A DNA stretch of 64,000 bases from Ferdinandcohnia sp047238305. GTDB taxonomy: Bacteria > Bacillota > Bacilli > Bacillales > Bacillaceae_L. A model generated the notes under the pieces. It did no database searches. It was given only the letters and a program-made list of their open reading frames with translations, and was not told the origin of the DNA. This document shows, in pieces, positions 1-11,912 of the stretch (position 1 is its first letter; each line of letters opens with the position of its first letter). The DNA lies in contig NZ_JBDFMO010000001.1 of NCBI RefSeq assembly GCF_047238305.1, positions 2,294,001-2,358,000 on the forward strand, read 5' to 3'. A program made the position numbers and the translations under genes.

Positions 1-3567
<3,567 letters not shown>

Positions 3568-3591
3568 AAATCTCTTCTAATGAATGTAGAA

Positions 3592-3606
3592 ACGTTATCT
3601 AGTTTT
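3592..3606 (+). other. 3' strand of pre-23S processing stem
   Basis: ACGTTATCTAGTTTT is an exact reverse complement of 456-470 in the 16S-23S spacer. Pairing of the two would close the 23S precursor stem that is cut by Mini-RNase III in Bacillus (family knowledge). The complementarity itself is read directly. Confidence 0.75.
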
Positions 3607-3672
3607 GAAGGAATGAAAATTTCTTCTTGAAATTTATTCTGAAGATAGTATAATATATCTTGTCTTTACCTT

Positions 3673-3788
<116 letters not shown>

Positions 3789-3799
3789 TTGGAGAAGAT

Positions 3800-3875
3800 G
3801 GAGGATTAGCTCAGCTGGGAGAGCACCTGCCTTACAAGCAGGGGGTCGGCGGTTCGATCCCGTCATCCTCCACCA
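3800..3875 (+). tRNA. tRNA-Val (TAC)
   Basis: Standard cloverleaf, 76 nt, loop CTTACAA, CCA encoded. First member of the 21-tRNA cluster, 11 nt after 5S. Confidence 0.97.
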
Positions 3876-3890
3876 TTAATTTAAAATTTT

Positions 3891-3916
3891 GCCGGTGTAG
3901 CTCAGTTGGTAGAGCA
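3891..3916 (+). pseudogene. truncated tRNA-Thr 5' half
   Basis: The first 26 nt (acceptor 5' strand and D arm) are identical to the intact tRNA-Thr at 4038. After GTAGAGCA the sequence diverges into about 121 nt that cannot complete a cloverleaf before the real tRNA-Thr begins. It is a broken duplicate, not a functional tRNA. Confidence 0.85.
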
Positions 3917-4037
3917 CGACCGAATAAGTTTCTTGAAATTACTTCAGCGTACTAATCGAGCTGCTTCTTGAATAAGCTATCTGAGATTAGGACGACTTAT
4001 CACAATCAAATCCAGAGTGGTTTGAGATCTTAATAAT

Positions 4038-4113
<76 letters not shown>

Positions 4114-4118
4114 CTTAC

Positions 4119-4194
4119 GAGCCATTAGCTCAGTCGGTAGAGCATCTGACTTTTAATCAGAGGGTCGAAGGTTCGAGTCCTTCATGGCTCACCA
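4119..4194 (+). tRNA. tRNA-Lys (TTT)
   Basis: 76 nt, loop CTTTTAA, CCA encoded. Confidence 0.97.
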
Positions 4195-4207
4195 TTTAAA
4201 TAGTTTT

Positions 4208-4288
4208 GCGGGTGTGGCGGAATTGGCAGACGCGCTAGACTTAGGATCTAGTGTCTTTGACGTGGGGGTTCGAGTCCCTTCACCCGCA
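4208..4288 (+). tRNA. tRNA-Leu (TAG)
   Basis: Class II tRNA with a long variable arm and loop CTTAGGA. The acceptor GCGGGTG pairs with CACCCGC, followed by discriminator A and then TTA instead of CCA, so the CCA end must be added after transcription. Confidence 0.95.
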
Positions 4289-4292
4289 TTAT

Positions 4293-4367
4293 GCGGAAGT
4301 AGTTCAGTGGTAGAACACCACCTTGCCAAGGTGGGGGTCGCGGGTTCGAATCCCGTCTTCCGCTCCA
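4293..4367 (+). tRNA. tRNA-Gly (GCC)
   Basis: 75 nt, anticodon loop TTGCCAA, CCA encoded. It starts only 4 nt after tRNA-Leu. Confidence 0.97.
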
Positions 4368-4381
4368 AAGAAATTTACAAT

Positions 4382-4470
4382 GCCGGGGTGGCGGAACTGG
4401 CAGACGCACAGGACTTAAAATCCTGCGGTAGGTGACTACCGTACCGGTTCGATTCCGGTCCTCGGCACCA
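4382..4470 (+). tRNA. tRNA-Leu (TAA)
   Basis: 89-nt class II tRNA, loop CTTAAAA, CCA encoded. Confidence 0.97.
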
Positions 4471-4483
4471 CTTAATGAATAAT

Positions 4484-4560
<77 letters not shown>

Positions 4561-4565
4561 TATTA

Positions 4566-4642
4566 CGGGAAGTAGCTCAGCTTGGTAGAGCACTTGGTTT
4601 GGGACCAAGGGGTCGCAGGTTCGAATCCTGTCTTCCCGACCA
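4566..4642 (+). tRNA. tRNA-Pro (TGG)
   Basis: 77 nt, loop TTTGGGA, CCA encoded. Confidence 0.97.
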
Positions 4643-4653
4643 TTTAAAAAATC

Positions 4654-4729
4654 GGGGCCTTAGCTCAGCTGGGAGAGCGCCTGCTTTGCACGCAGGAGGT
4701 CAGCGGTTCGATCCCGCTAGGCTCCACCA
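4654..4729 (+). tRNA. tRNA-Ala (TGC)
   Basis: 76 nt, anticodon TGC within CTTTGCACG, CCA encoded. Confidence 0.97.
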
Positions 4730-4761
4730 ATGATTTTAAAAAATATAATTATATGATTTAT

Positions 4762-4838
4762 GGCGGTGTAGCTCAGCTGGCTAGAGCGTACGGTTCATAC
4801 CCGTGAGGTCGGGGGTTCGATCCCCTCCGCCGCTACCA
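4762..4838 (+). tRNA. tRNA-Met (CAT), elongator
   Basis: 77 nt, loop TTCATAC. The anticodon stem TACGG/CCGTG lacks the three G:C pairs of the initiator, so this is the elongator. CCA encoded. Confidence 0.95.
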
Positions 4839-4857
4839 TTAAATTTAAAAGCATTAC

Positions 4858-4934
4858 GGACCTTTAGCTCAGCTGGTTAGAGCAGACGGCTCATAACCGT
4901 CCGGTCGTAGGTTCGAGTCCTACAAGGTCCACCA
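4858..4934 (+). tRNA. tRNA-Ile2 (CAT, lysidine type)
   Basis: 77 nt, loop CTCATAA. Its position directly after elongator Met in the conserved trnB order, and the absence of initiator features, identify it as the Ile tRNA whose C34 is converted to lysidine by TilS. CCA encoded. Confidence 0.88.
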
Positions 4935-4952
4935 TCTACAACTTCTTATATG

Positions 4953-5046
4953 TGGAGGAATACCCAAGTCCGGCTGAAGGGATCGGTCTTGAAAACCGAC
5001 AGGGGTGTTAAAGCCCGCGGGGGTTCGAATCCCTCTTCCTCCGCCA
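4953..5046 (+). tRNA. tRNA-Ser (TGA)
   Basis: 94-nt class II tRNA with a long variable arm, loop CTTGAAA, CCA encoded. Confidence 0.96.
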
Positions 5047-5091
5047 TATTTATTATTTAAGAATAGTTTAATTTTATATGATTTCTATTAT

Positions 5092-5168
<77 letters not shown>

Positions 5169-5260
5169 AAAAAACAACTAAAAAAAGTTGTTGACTAGAT
5201 TCAAAAGATATAGTAAGATAATATTTGTCTTGAAAATAAAAGATTAAATATTTAATAAAT

Positions 5261-5336
5261 GGTCCCGTGGTGTAGCGGTTAACATGCCTGCCTGTCACGC
5301 AGGAGATCGCCGGTTCGATCCCGGTCGGGACCGCCA
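5261..5336 (+). tRNA. tRNA-Asp (GTC)
   Basis: 76 nt, anticodon GTC, CCA encoded. It is preceded by a 92-nt A/T-rich gap, the longest normal spacer in the cluster. Confidence 0.97.
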
Positions 5337-5344
5337 TATGTAGT

Positions 5345-5417
5345 GGCTCAGTAGCTCAGTCGGTAGAGCAAAGGACTGAAAATCCTTGTGTCGGCGGTTC
5401 GATTCCGTCCTGAGCCA
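5345..5417 (+). tRNA. tRNA-Phe (GAA)
   Basis: 73 nt, loop CTGAAAA. The acceptor GGCTCAG pairs with CTGAGCC, followed by discriminator A and then CCT rather than CCA, so the terminal CCA is not encoded. Confidence 0.95.
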
Positions 5418-5441
5418 CCTTATTATTTTTAAAAAATTAAT

Positions 5442-5518
5442 GGCGGCTGTGGCGAAGTGGTTAACGCATCGGATTGTGGTTCCGACATTCGTGGGTTCGA
5501 TTCCCATCAGCCGCCCCA
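5442..5518 (+). tRNA. tRNA-His (GTG)
   Basis: 77 nt including the encoded extra G(-1) opposite C73 that is typical of bacterial tRNA-His. Anticodon GTG, CCA encoded. Confidence 0.96.
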
Positions 5519-5527
5519 TATATGAAT

Positions 5528-5601
5528 GCGGGTGTAGTTTAATGGTAAAACCTCAGCCTTCCAAGCTGATGTCGTGAGTTCGATTCTCATCACCCGCTCC
5601 A
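5528..5601 (+). tRNA. tRNA-Gly (TCC)
   Basis: 74 nt, loop CTTCCAA, CCA encoded. Confidence 0.97.
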
Positions 5602-5614
5602 ATTTTACCTTAAT

Positions 5615-5691
<77 letters not shown>

Positions 5692-5700
5692 TATTGTTAT

Positions 5701-5775
5701 TCCGCAGTAGCTCAGTGGTAGAGCTATCGGCTGTTAACCGATCGGTCGTAGGTTCGAATCCTACCTGCGGAGCCA
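5701..5775 (+). tRNA. tRNA-Asn (GTT)
   Basis: 75 nt, loop CTGTTAA, CCA encoded. Confidence 0.97.
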
Positions 5776-5780
5776 TTTTT

Positions 5781-5871
5781 GGGGAAGTACTCAAGTGGCT
5801 GAAGAGGCGCCCCTGCTAAGGGTGTAGGTCGCGTAAGCGGCGCGAGGGTTCAAATCCCTCCTTCTCCGCCA
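5781..5871 (+). tRNA. tRNA-Ser (GCT)
   Basis: 91-nt class II tRNA with a long variable arm, anticodon GCT, CCA encoded. Confidence 0.96.
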
Positions 5872-5894
5872 TGACGATTTTAAATATACAATCT

Positions 5895-5966
5895 GGCCCG
5901 TTGGTCAAGCGGTTAAGACACCGCCCTTTCACGGCGGTAACACGGGTTCGAATCCCGTACGGGTCA
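5895..5966 (+). tRNA. tRNA-Glu (TTC)
   Basis: 72 nt, loop CTTTCAC. The acceptor ends with discriminator A and is followed by TCA, so CCA is not encoded. Last tRNA of the cluster. Confidence 0.95.
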
Positions 5967-5970
5967 TCAA

Positions 5971-6004
5971 GCGTTATGAGAATTTCTCATGGCGTTTTTT
6001 ATTT
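5971..6004 (+). terminator. rho-independent terminator of the rRNA-tRNA operon
   Basis: Stem CGTTATGAG/CTCATGGCG with loop AATTT, followed by a T run, directly after tRNA-Glu. Confidence 0.85.
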
Positions 6005-6032
6005 TTTATAGAGTTCTTCTTTAGCCTATAAA

Positions 6033-6053
6033 AAAACACCTGTTGCCAGGTGT
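6033..6053 (-). terminator. terminator downstream of the 6055-7078 gene pair
   Basis: Inverted repeat CACCTG/CAGGTG with a short loop. On the minus strand it is followed by a run of T, just past the stop codon of the 58-residue protein. Confidence 0.75.
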
Positions 6054-6054
6054 A

Positions 6055-6231
6055 CTAATCTTTGGGCATAATATCCTCTTCGATTTTTTGAGCAGGGTTA
6101 TCTAAGTCCACATCGGAAAAGATCCCAGGGGATACTCCACGAAACATATCAAAAGCAAGAATTTTATCGTCTGGCGCATCAAATAATGGAGCTTCACCAT
6201 TGAAATCTTCAACTTCTTTTTTTCGTCTCAT
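6055..6231 (-). CDS. small acidic hypothetical protein (58 aa)
   Basis: Not recognised. The product is short and charged: a basic start MRRKKEVEDF followed by an acidic body with the segments LFDAPDDKILAFDMF and DVDLDNPAQKIEED. There is no signal peptide, membrane segment or cysteine, so it is probably cytosolic. An upstream in-frame ATG at 6297 is possible but has no ribosome site and would overlap the preceding gene. The chosen ATG is preceded by GGAGGTG with a 6-nt gap. It lies 53 nt after the AIM24-type gene on the same strand and ends at a terminator, so the two are probably co-transcribed. Confidence 0.7.
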   Translation of the reverse strand: MRRKKEVEDFNGEAPLFDAPDDKILAFDMFRGVSPGIFSDVDLDNPAQKIEEDIMPKD

Positions 6232-6283
6232 CTCTACACCTCCATTTATTATCCTCCCAGTTCTTCCTTTAATTATTCTTTTA

Positions 6284-7078
6284 TTAATCATCCCCATTTA
6301 GAAAATTACCAAGTCCTCCTAAAATACTCCCTTCACCTGTGCTTCCACCATTTCTAGGTGCACTCGCAAAAATTCGGTCTGCAAGGCGGCTAAATGGTAG
6401 TGATTGTATCCATACCGTACCAGGGCCTCTAACAGTAGCATAGAATAGACCTTCACCACCAAAAAAAGCGGTTTTAATTTTTCCTACATACTCAATGCTA
6501 TAATCGACATCCCTCGTCAATCCTACTAGGCAGCCTGTATCGACTCTTAGGATTTCCCCAGGTTGAAGTTCTTTTTTATGTATGGTACCACCTGCATGTA
6601 AAAATGCTAGACCATCTCCTTCTAATTTTTGCATGATGAATCCCTCTCCACCAAAGAAGCCAGTTCCTAACTTTCGTTGAAAATCAATGCCAACTGAAAC
6701 TCCTTTTGCCGCACATAAAAAGGCATCCTTTTGACAAACTACTTTGCCACCTAGCATGCTTAAATCAACAGGAATGATTTTTCCGGGATAGGGTGCAGCA
6801 AAGGAAACATGTTTTTTCCCCATATTGTTATTTGTAAAGACGGTCATAAAGAGACTTTCTCCTGTAAGTACCCTTTTACCAGCTCCTAATAGTTTTCCAA
6901 AAAGACCTCCACCTGCAGCTCCTGATCCGTCACCAAATATTGTTTCCATCGAAATGCCATCTTCCATCATCATCATGGCACCGGCTTCGGCAATGACACT
7001 TTCACTTGGGTCTAATTCGATTTCAACAAACTGCATATCGTCTCCATAAAGTTTATACTCGATCTCATGTGCGTTCAT
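6284..7078 (-). CDS. AIM24 / TIGR00266 family protein
   Basis: A 264-residue protein of the AIM24 (DUF124) family, recognisable from repeated beta-rich Gly segments such as GEGFIMQKLEGDGLAFLHAGG and the matching FFGGEG blocks at about 143 and 208. The family has a trimeric beta-roll fold resembling TRAP-like proteins and no established biochemical role in bacteria. A Gly-rich loop (AAGGGLFGKLLGAGKR, about 54-69) and a Gly-rich C-terminus are present. There is no signal peptide. The start ATG is preceded by GAAAGGAAG. The gene is followed on the same strand by the 58-residue acidic protein. Family assignment is firm, function unknown. Confidence 0.85.
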   Translation of the reverse strand: MNAHEIEYKLYGDDMQFVEIELDPSESVIAEAGAMMMMEDGISMETIFGDGSGAAGGGLFGKLLGAGKRVLTGESLFMTVFTNNNMGKKHVSFAAPYPGKIIPVDLSMLGGKVVCQKDAFLCAAKGVSVGIDFQRKLGTGFFGGEGFIMQKLEGDGLAFLHAGGTIHKKELQPGEILRVDTGCLVGLTRDVDYSIEYVGKIKTAFFGGEGLFYATVRGPGTVWIQSLPFSRLADRIFASAPRNGGSTGEGSILGGLGNFLNGDD

Positions 7079-7198
7079 CCGATTCTTCCTTTCTTTCTCA
7101 AAAATATATACAAAGAAGTAATTCGTCGTTTACTAGTATTATCCTTTAAAACTGTAAATGAAGTATGAAAAAAATGTTAATTCTAGTTGAGGATATCC

Positions 7199-7227
7199 AT
7201 GACAAATTTAAATAGGAATACTATAAT
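7199..7227 (+). promoter_or_regulatory. sigma-A promoter of the acylase gene
   Basis: ATGACA at 7199-7204, a 17-nt spacer, and TATAAT at 7222-7227, about 44 nt before the start codon. Confidence 0.7.
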
Positions 7228-7270
7228 ATATTTAGAATTTTCTCAAAATAATTAAGTGATGGGGGATTAT

Positions 7271-9682
7271 ATGAGTTCTGAAGTCATTATAAAAAGACGG
7301 TTATGGCCAAGAAAGAAGCGTTCGAGAGTTGTTTTATTAACAGGAATCGTTATCATACTCCTTCTGATTACAAGCATTATAGTAGGCTATTTATTTTTAA
7401 GAAAAAGTTTACCTACGCTTGAGGGAAATGTTTCGATTGCAGGATTAACCGATGAGGTAGAGGTATTCCGCGATCAAAATGGGGTCCCACATATTGTAGC
7501 AAAAAATAATCATGATTTGTATTTCGCTCAAGGGTACGTTACGGCGCAGGATCGTTTATTTCAGATGGATTTAAGCCGAAGGCAGGCTTCAGGAGAGTTA
7601 AGTGAAGTAATAGGTTCTTCTCTTGTTGATCAAGATAAGTATTTTAGAACTCTTGGTCTAAGAAGGGCTGCAAAAATATCATATGAAGGATATTCAGAGG
7701 AAGCTAAGTCTGTTCTCCAATCTTATGCAGATGGCGTAAATGCTTTTATATTGGAAGCAAAGGAAAAGAATACATTGCCTGTCGAATTTACATTGGCAGG
7801 ATATGAACCGACTGAATGGAGTCCCACTGATTCTCTTACCATTGGAAAATACATGGCATACGATTTAGGGGGACATTATAAAGGGCAGGCATTTCGCTAT
7901 TATATGGCACAGAATGTATCCGAAGAAAAATTACTAGAATTATTCCCGACTTACCCTGAAGATGGTGCAACTGTTATTCAAGCGATGAAGGATCATCCTA
8001 TTGATATTTCAAAAAGTATAGCAACTGCTCCCTTTCCAAATGAGTTTAATGGGAGTAATAACTGGGTTGTAAGTGGTGAGAAATCAGAATCAGGGATGCC
8101 TATACTAGCTGATGATCCACATCTAGCATTAGCTACACCATCAATTTGGTATGAAACGCATTTGCAAAGTGATGAAGTGAACGTTAGTGGTGTGATATTT
8201 GCCGGTGTCCCAGGAATCATATTAGGTCGTAATGAACATGTTGCTTGGGGAGTTACTAACGTGGGACCTGATGTCCAGGATTTATATATTGAAAGGAGAA
8301 ATCCGGATAATCCTAATCAATTTGAGTATATGGGGAAATGGGAAGATGCCATTATTATTGAGGAGCCAATAAAGGTAAAGGATGGGGATACTATCCCATA
8401 TCAAGTTCAGGTTACTAGACATGGTCCAATCATTTCTGAATTTACCCATGATCACAAGGAGGAAACAGCTTTAGCATTAAAATGGACTGCACTTGATGCT
8501 TCGACTGAACTAGAGGCGGTGCTGATGTTTGACAAGGCGAAAAATTGGGCTGAATTTAAAGAAGCACTTACATATTTTCATACACCTGCTCAAAACTTTG
8601 TTTTTGCAGCAACAGATGGAACGATCGCTTATCGAGCAAATGGGTTGATCCCAATCCGAAAAAAAGGAGATAGTTCTGTTGCTGTACCAGGATGGACAGA
8701 TGAATACGAGTGGGAGGGATATATTCCTTGGGATGAACTCCCTACCATCGTGAACCCGGAGGAAGGTTTTATCTCTACCGCAAATAATAAAATTGCGCCG
8801 GATGAATATCCTTACCATATAACGAATACGTGGGCTCAGCCATATCGACAGCAACGAATTCAAGATGTATTGTCAAGTAAGAAAGTGTTAACGGCAGATG
8901 ATATGCTTAAACTCCAATTTGATCAACATAATCTGCAAGCTGAAGAATTTGTTCCGTTTTTAATAGATGTAGTATCAAACAGCGAAGATAAGCTAAGAGA
9001 CATTGATAAAACGGTAATAAAGGAGTTTGAAGAGTGGGATTTTGTAGACCGAATAGAAGATGGAGAGCCTTTAGTCTTTCATAAATGGATGGAGGAATTT
9101 GCAAATGTCCTATTTGAAGAATCCATTCCTAGGGAAATCGATAACTTATTTGAAGGAAAATCTCAAATTGTAGACCAAATGATTCGAGAAGCCAAAAATG
9201 GACATGAAGGGATTTGGTTATCTGAGGCCGGTGGAATAGAACAGGTAACATTTGAGTCTTTTAAAAGGGCTGTTGATTTTGCAATCGAAAAGCAAGGGGA
9301 CCATCCAAGTAAATGGTCTTGGGGTGAATTCCACCAGGTTCCGTTTAATCACCCATTATCGGCGATTTCGCCGTTAAACTACCTGTTTAATAACAATGAA
9401 GCTGTATCAATGGGTGGAAGTGGGGTAACAGTTGCAGCTGCAAGCTTTAACCGTGATACAGGTGCAATTACCCATGGAGCGGCTTGGAAATCTGTCATTG
9501 ACTTAGCAAACATGGAAGAAAGCTATAATGTGGTTGGTCCAGGTCAGTCTGGCCATGTATTAAGTACATTTTATCATGATCAAATTACGGATTGGACAAC
9601 AGGGAATTACCATATCACCTATACCAATAATGAGAAGTATAAGGAGAATAGTTATAAGCTTGTTTTACAGCCAGCTAAGTAA
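7271..9682 (+). CDS. penicillin acylase family Ntn hydrolase
   Basis: 803 residues, typical for the penicillin G acylase/AHL acylase family of N-terminal nucleophile hydrolases, which split amide bonds of penicillins, acyl-homoserine lactones or related acyl amides. A basic N-terminus (KRRLWPRKKRSR) and a hydrophobic segment at about 21-43 indicate export or an anchored extracellular protein. The autocatalytic cleavage and nucleophile site is at Gly261-Ser262 (FNGSNNWVVSG), dividing an alpha part (about 45-240, with the VPHIVAKN and AQGYVTAQDRLFQMD motifs) from a beta part. The natural substrate cannot be told from sequence. A GTG at 7256 is in frame, but GGGGGATTAT precedes the ATG chosen here. 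It is monocistronic, with its own promoter and a terminator. Confidence 0.9.
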   Translation: MSSEVIIKRRLWPRKKRSRVVLLTGIVIILLLITSIIVGYLFLRKSLPTLEGNVSIAGLTDEVEVFRDQNGVPHIVAKNNHDLYFAQGYVTAQDRLFQMDLSRRQASGELSEVIGSSLVDQDKYFRTLGLRRAAKISYEGYSEEAKSVLQSYADGVNAFILEAKEKNTLPVEFTLAGYEPTEWSPTDSLTIGKYMAYDLGGHYKGQAFRYYMAQNVSEEKLLELFPTYPEDGATVIQAMKDHPIDISKSIATAPFPNEFNGSNNWVVSGEKSESGMPILADDPHLALATPSIWYETHLQSDEVNVSGVIFAGVPGIILGRNEHVAWGVTNVGPDVQDLYIERRNPDNPNQFEYMGKWEDAIIIEEPIKVKDGDTIPYQVQVTRHGPIISEFTHDHKEETALALKWTALDASTELEAVLMFDKAKNWAEFKEALTYFHTPAQNFVFAATDGTIAYRANGLIPIRKKGDSSVAVPGWTDEYEWEGYIPWDELPTIVNPEEGFISTANNKIAPDEYPYHITNTWAQPYRQQRIQDVLSSKKVLTADDMLKLQFDQHNLQAEEFVPFLIDVVSNSEDKLRDIDKTVIKEFEEWDFVDRIEDGEPLVFHKWMEEFANVLFEESIPREIDNLFEGKSQIVDQMIREAKNGHEGIWLSEAGGIEQVTFESFKRAVDFAIEKQGDHPSKWSWGEFHQVPFNHPLSAISPLNYLFNNNEAVSMGGSGVTVAAASFNRDTGAITHGAAWKSVIDLANMEESYNVVGPGQSGHVLSTFYHDQITDWTTGNYHITYTNNEKYKENSYKLVLQPAK

Positions 9683-9688
9683 GATAAA

Positions 9689-9716
9689 AAGCAGTGGAAA
9701 CTTTCCACTGCTTTAC
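9689..9716. terminator. bidirectional terminator between acylase and yteA
   Basis: Perfect stem GCAGTGGAAA/TTTCCACTGC, with an A run before and a T-rich tract after, between convergent genes. Confidence 0.8.
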
Positions 9717-9720
9717 ATTT

Positions 9721-10476
9721 TCAATCTTCAGCTTCGTCCTTTGTATAAGGTTCTTTTTCATATGGAGGAAGGTCTCCAAACATTGTCATAATTCCTTCTT
9801 CCTCTAGCACTTCTTCATATCGTTCATGCTGGCTATTTGGATAGATGATAATTTCTTTTCCTTCAATATCTGTTCCAACAAAATTCTCATAATCCTCAAC
9901 ATAGCCTACATTCTCATCAGATTCAACGAACACCTCATTATAGCTGTCAACGGGGTCTACAAGATCTGATGGTGATTCAGATGTTCCGTACCTTGCCACA
10001 TCCTGCCATGAATCCTCTGCATCATACGCTACATTATCTTCCTCATCCACAAATTTTCCAAATGGTGGCATTAATACGCCTTCTTCAATAGGTCGATTAT
10101 GGGAAACGACCTGATTAGGACTATGTTCTACACAATACGTAGTTGTTGGTATCGCGTCTAGACGATCAATTTCTATGTCTTTACCGCATTTTTCACATAC
10201 GCCATATCGCCCTTCATCTATCGCTTGTAATGCGTAATCAATGTCTTTTAATTGTTTTTCAATATGTTCATTTAAGGCAATATCTTTTTCTCGTTCATAC
10301 AAATCTGTACCTTGGTCTGCAGGATGATTATCATAAAGGGAGAGTTCACCCATGGAATCATGATAGTGACCTTGCTCTAAATCAAAATGGTCCCCATCAT
10401 CTAATTGTTCTTCAACCTCTTTTTTTGCCTTTATCAACTGTGAACGGAAGGTTGATAATTGCTCATTTGATAACAT
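9721..10476 (-). CDS. yteA: TraR/DksA-type zinc finger protein YteA
   Basis: A 251-residue acidic protein of the YteA family. A helical coiled-coil part (1-80) precedes a C4-type DksA zinc finger around 90-125 (CEKCGKDIEIDRL, then YCVEHS, where the last position departs from a plain Cys4 pattern). A long acidic C-terminal tail follows, with repeated Tyr-Glu-Asp segments. DksA proteins act in the RNA polymerase secondary channel; YteA is of unknown role in Bacillus. The start is the ATG preceded by GGAAGGAG; an ATG six codons upstream would place that ribosome site inside the gene. The position next to menA matches B. subtilis. Confidence 0.88.
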   Translation of the reverse strand: MLSNEQLSTFRSQLIKAKKEVEEQLDDGDHFDLEQGHYHDSMGELSLYDNHPADQGTDLYEREKDIALNEHIEKQLKDIDYALQAIDEGRYGVCEKCGKDIEIDRLDAIPTTTYCVEHSPNQVVSHNRPIEEGVLMPPFGKFVDEEDNVAYDAEDSWQDVARYGTSESPSDLVDPVDSYNEVFVESDENVGYVEDYENFVGTDIEGKEIIIYPNSQHERYEEVLEEEGIMTMFGDLPPYEKEPYTKDEAED

Positions 10477-10580
10477 TGTAAGCACTCCTTCCAAAATGAG
10501 TTCGTATTGAATCTTGTTATGTATTATTTACATAAACACGAAAATCATAAATGTAAAAAAGTGAAAGGGATAAAAAGAAA

Positions 10581-10606
10581 AAACACGATATAAAAATCGT
10601 GTTTTA
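10581..10606 (-). terminator. terminator of menA
   Basis: Stem AACACGAT/ATCGTGTT with a T run on the minus strand. It overlaps the last codons of menA. Confidence 0.75.
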
Positions 10607-11539
10607 AAAGAAGTACCCGATAAAGATTCCAATAGATAAAAGGAATCCAAAAATTGTATTTGTTTGGGCGGTTGCCTTCATTGCTGGCATCATTTGAATT
10701 GGTTCAGATTTGCCTATAAATCCAGTTACTGCTTTAATGGCTTTTGGAACACTTATGAATACAAGAAGAGTCCAAAATGAAGCAATCCCGATAAATGCCA
10801 AAACGATGATCCAAATATATGAAATGATAAGCAAACCAGCAAAGAACTTGATCGCCTTGGTTCTTCCTAATAAAATTGGTAAAGTGCGACGTCCGTTCTT
10901 TTGATCGCCATCCAAATCACGAATATTGTTTGACATATTGATAGCACCAACAAGAATCATAATCGGAATTGAGATTAGTACACTTGTTGTGGTAACTGTA
11001 CCGGTTTGGATGAAAAATGATATTAAAATAATAATCATGCCCATAAAGAAACCAGCTGCTAGCTCACCAAATGGTGTAGATGAAATAGGTAGTGGACCTC
11101 CAGTATATAAATAACCAACTGACATGCAAATAGTCCCCACTAATGCCAACCACCAACTACTATTCATACTAATATAAACACCTAATAGTGCAGCAATTCC
11201 AAAGAAAGAAAATGCAAGGTTTAAAATAACCTTAGGCTTAATTCCATCTCTAACAATTGTACCACCAATTCCGACTGATTCTGCAGTATCAAGACCGCGT
11301 TTGTAATCGAAATACTCATTTATCATATTAGTTGCTGCTTGAATTAAAAGACAAGCGAGTAACATTGTTAAGAATAGACCTATATGAATAGATGTTTCCA
11401 ATAGTGCAAGAACTGTCCCTAAAATAACTGGAACAAATGATGCAGTTAGTGTATGTGGCCGCATGAGTCTCCACCATACCTGAAAACCACTAGAAGGCTT
11501 TTTAGAAAGCTTCTGATTTGACTGAAGTTCTGATTGCAT
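10604..11539 (-). CDS. menA: 1,4-dihydroxy-2-naphthoate polyprenyltransferase
   Basis: Transfers a polyprenyl (heptaprenyl in Bacillus) chain to 1,4-dihydroxy-2-naphthoate, giving demethylmenaquinone; integral membrane UbiA-family enzyme. 311 residues, the same length as B. subtilis MenA. The first Asp-rich motif NEYFDYKRGLD (about 72-82) and the second NNIRDLDGDQKNGRRTLP (about 203-220) bind Mg-diphosphate, and about eight to nine hydrophobic helices are visible. The ATG chosen has AGGAG seven bases upstream; the in-frame extension begins without a ribosome site. It is divergent from menF, so the two membrane-quinone units share a promoter region. Confidence 0.95.
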   Translation of the reverse strand: MQSELQSNQKLSKKPSSGFQVWWRLMRPHTLTASFVPVILGTVLALLETSIHIGLFLTMLLACLLIQAATNMINEYFDYKRGLDTAESVGIGGTIVRDGIKPKVILNLAFSFFGIAALLGVYISMNSSWWLALVGTICMSVGYLYTGGPLPISSTPFGELAAGFFMGMIIILISFFIQTGTVTTTSVLISIPIMILVGAINMSNNIRDLDGDQKNGRRTLPILLGRTKAIKFFAGLLIISYIWIIVLAFIGIASFWTLLVFISVPKAIKAVTGFIGKSEPIQMMPAMKATAQTNTIFGFLLSIGIFIGYFF

Positions 11540-11583
11540 AAGTCTTCTCCTCTCACGACAAAGCTCATGTATATCCAAAGTAC

Positions 11584-11612
11584 AGTTTAGTGAATTGGAC
11601 AAGTACTGTCAA
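11584..11612 (-). promoter_or_regulatory. sigma-A promoter of menA
   Basis: On the minus strand TTGACA (11607-11612), a 17-nt spacer and TAAACT (11584-11589), about 45 nt before the menA start. Confidence 0.7.
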
Positions 11613-11742
11613 TGGTTTAAAGTTACAAAAAAGACATATCAATCTTATAATCCTCTTACCCAGCAGACTAACTTCTCGTAAATTACATAATAATAAGGAA
11701 GTAAGTGGTCAGTGTATTGTAGGTATGGTAGAATCAAGTTTG

Positions 11743-11770
11743 TTGACAACTATTCATTGTGAGGTATATC
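11743..11770 (+). promoter_or_regulatory. possible promoter of the menF operon
   Basis: TTGACA at 11743-11748, a 16-nt spacer and TATATC at 11765-11770, about 140 nt before menF. A perfect -35 with an imperfect -10. The remaining menA-menF gap shows no gene. Confidence 0.45.
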
Positions 11771-11912
11771 GTAAAGGCAGTTTTAGTAAAGTTATACGAA
11801 GATAATATAGAGTGCTTAACAAGAGCTTCATTCATTTTAAATGATATACTATAAACAATATCTGTTATTACTAAATAAAATTAGGTTGGAATATATTTCG
11901 GGGGGATAAAAG

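Noticed and set aside
11590..11805. 71-codon plus-strand frame in the menA-menF gap
   Set aside because: It overlaps the menA promoter, has no ribosome site and its composition is not protein-like.
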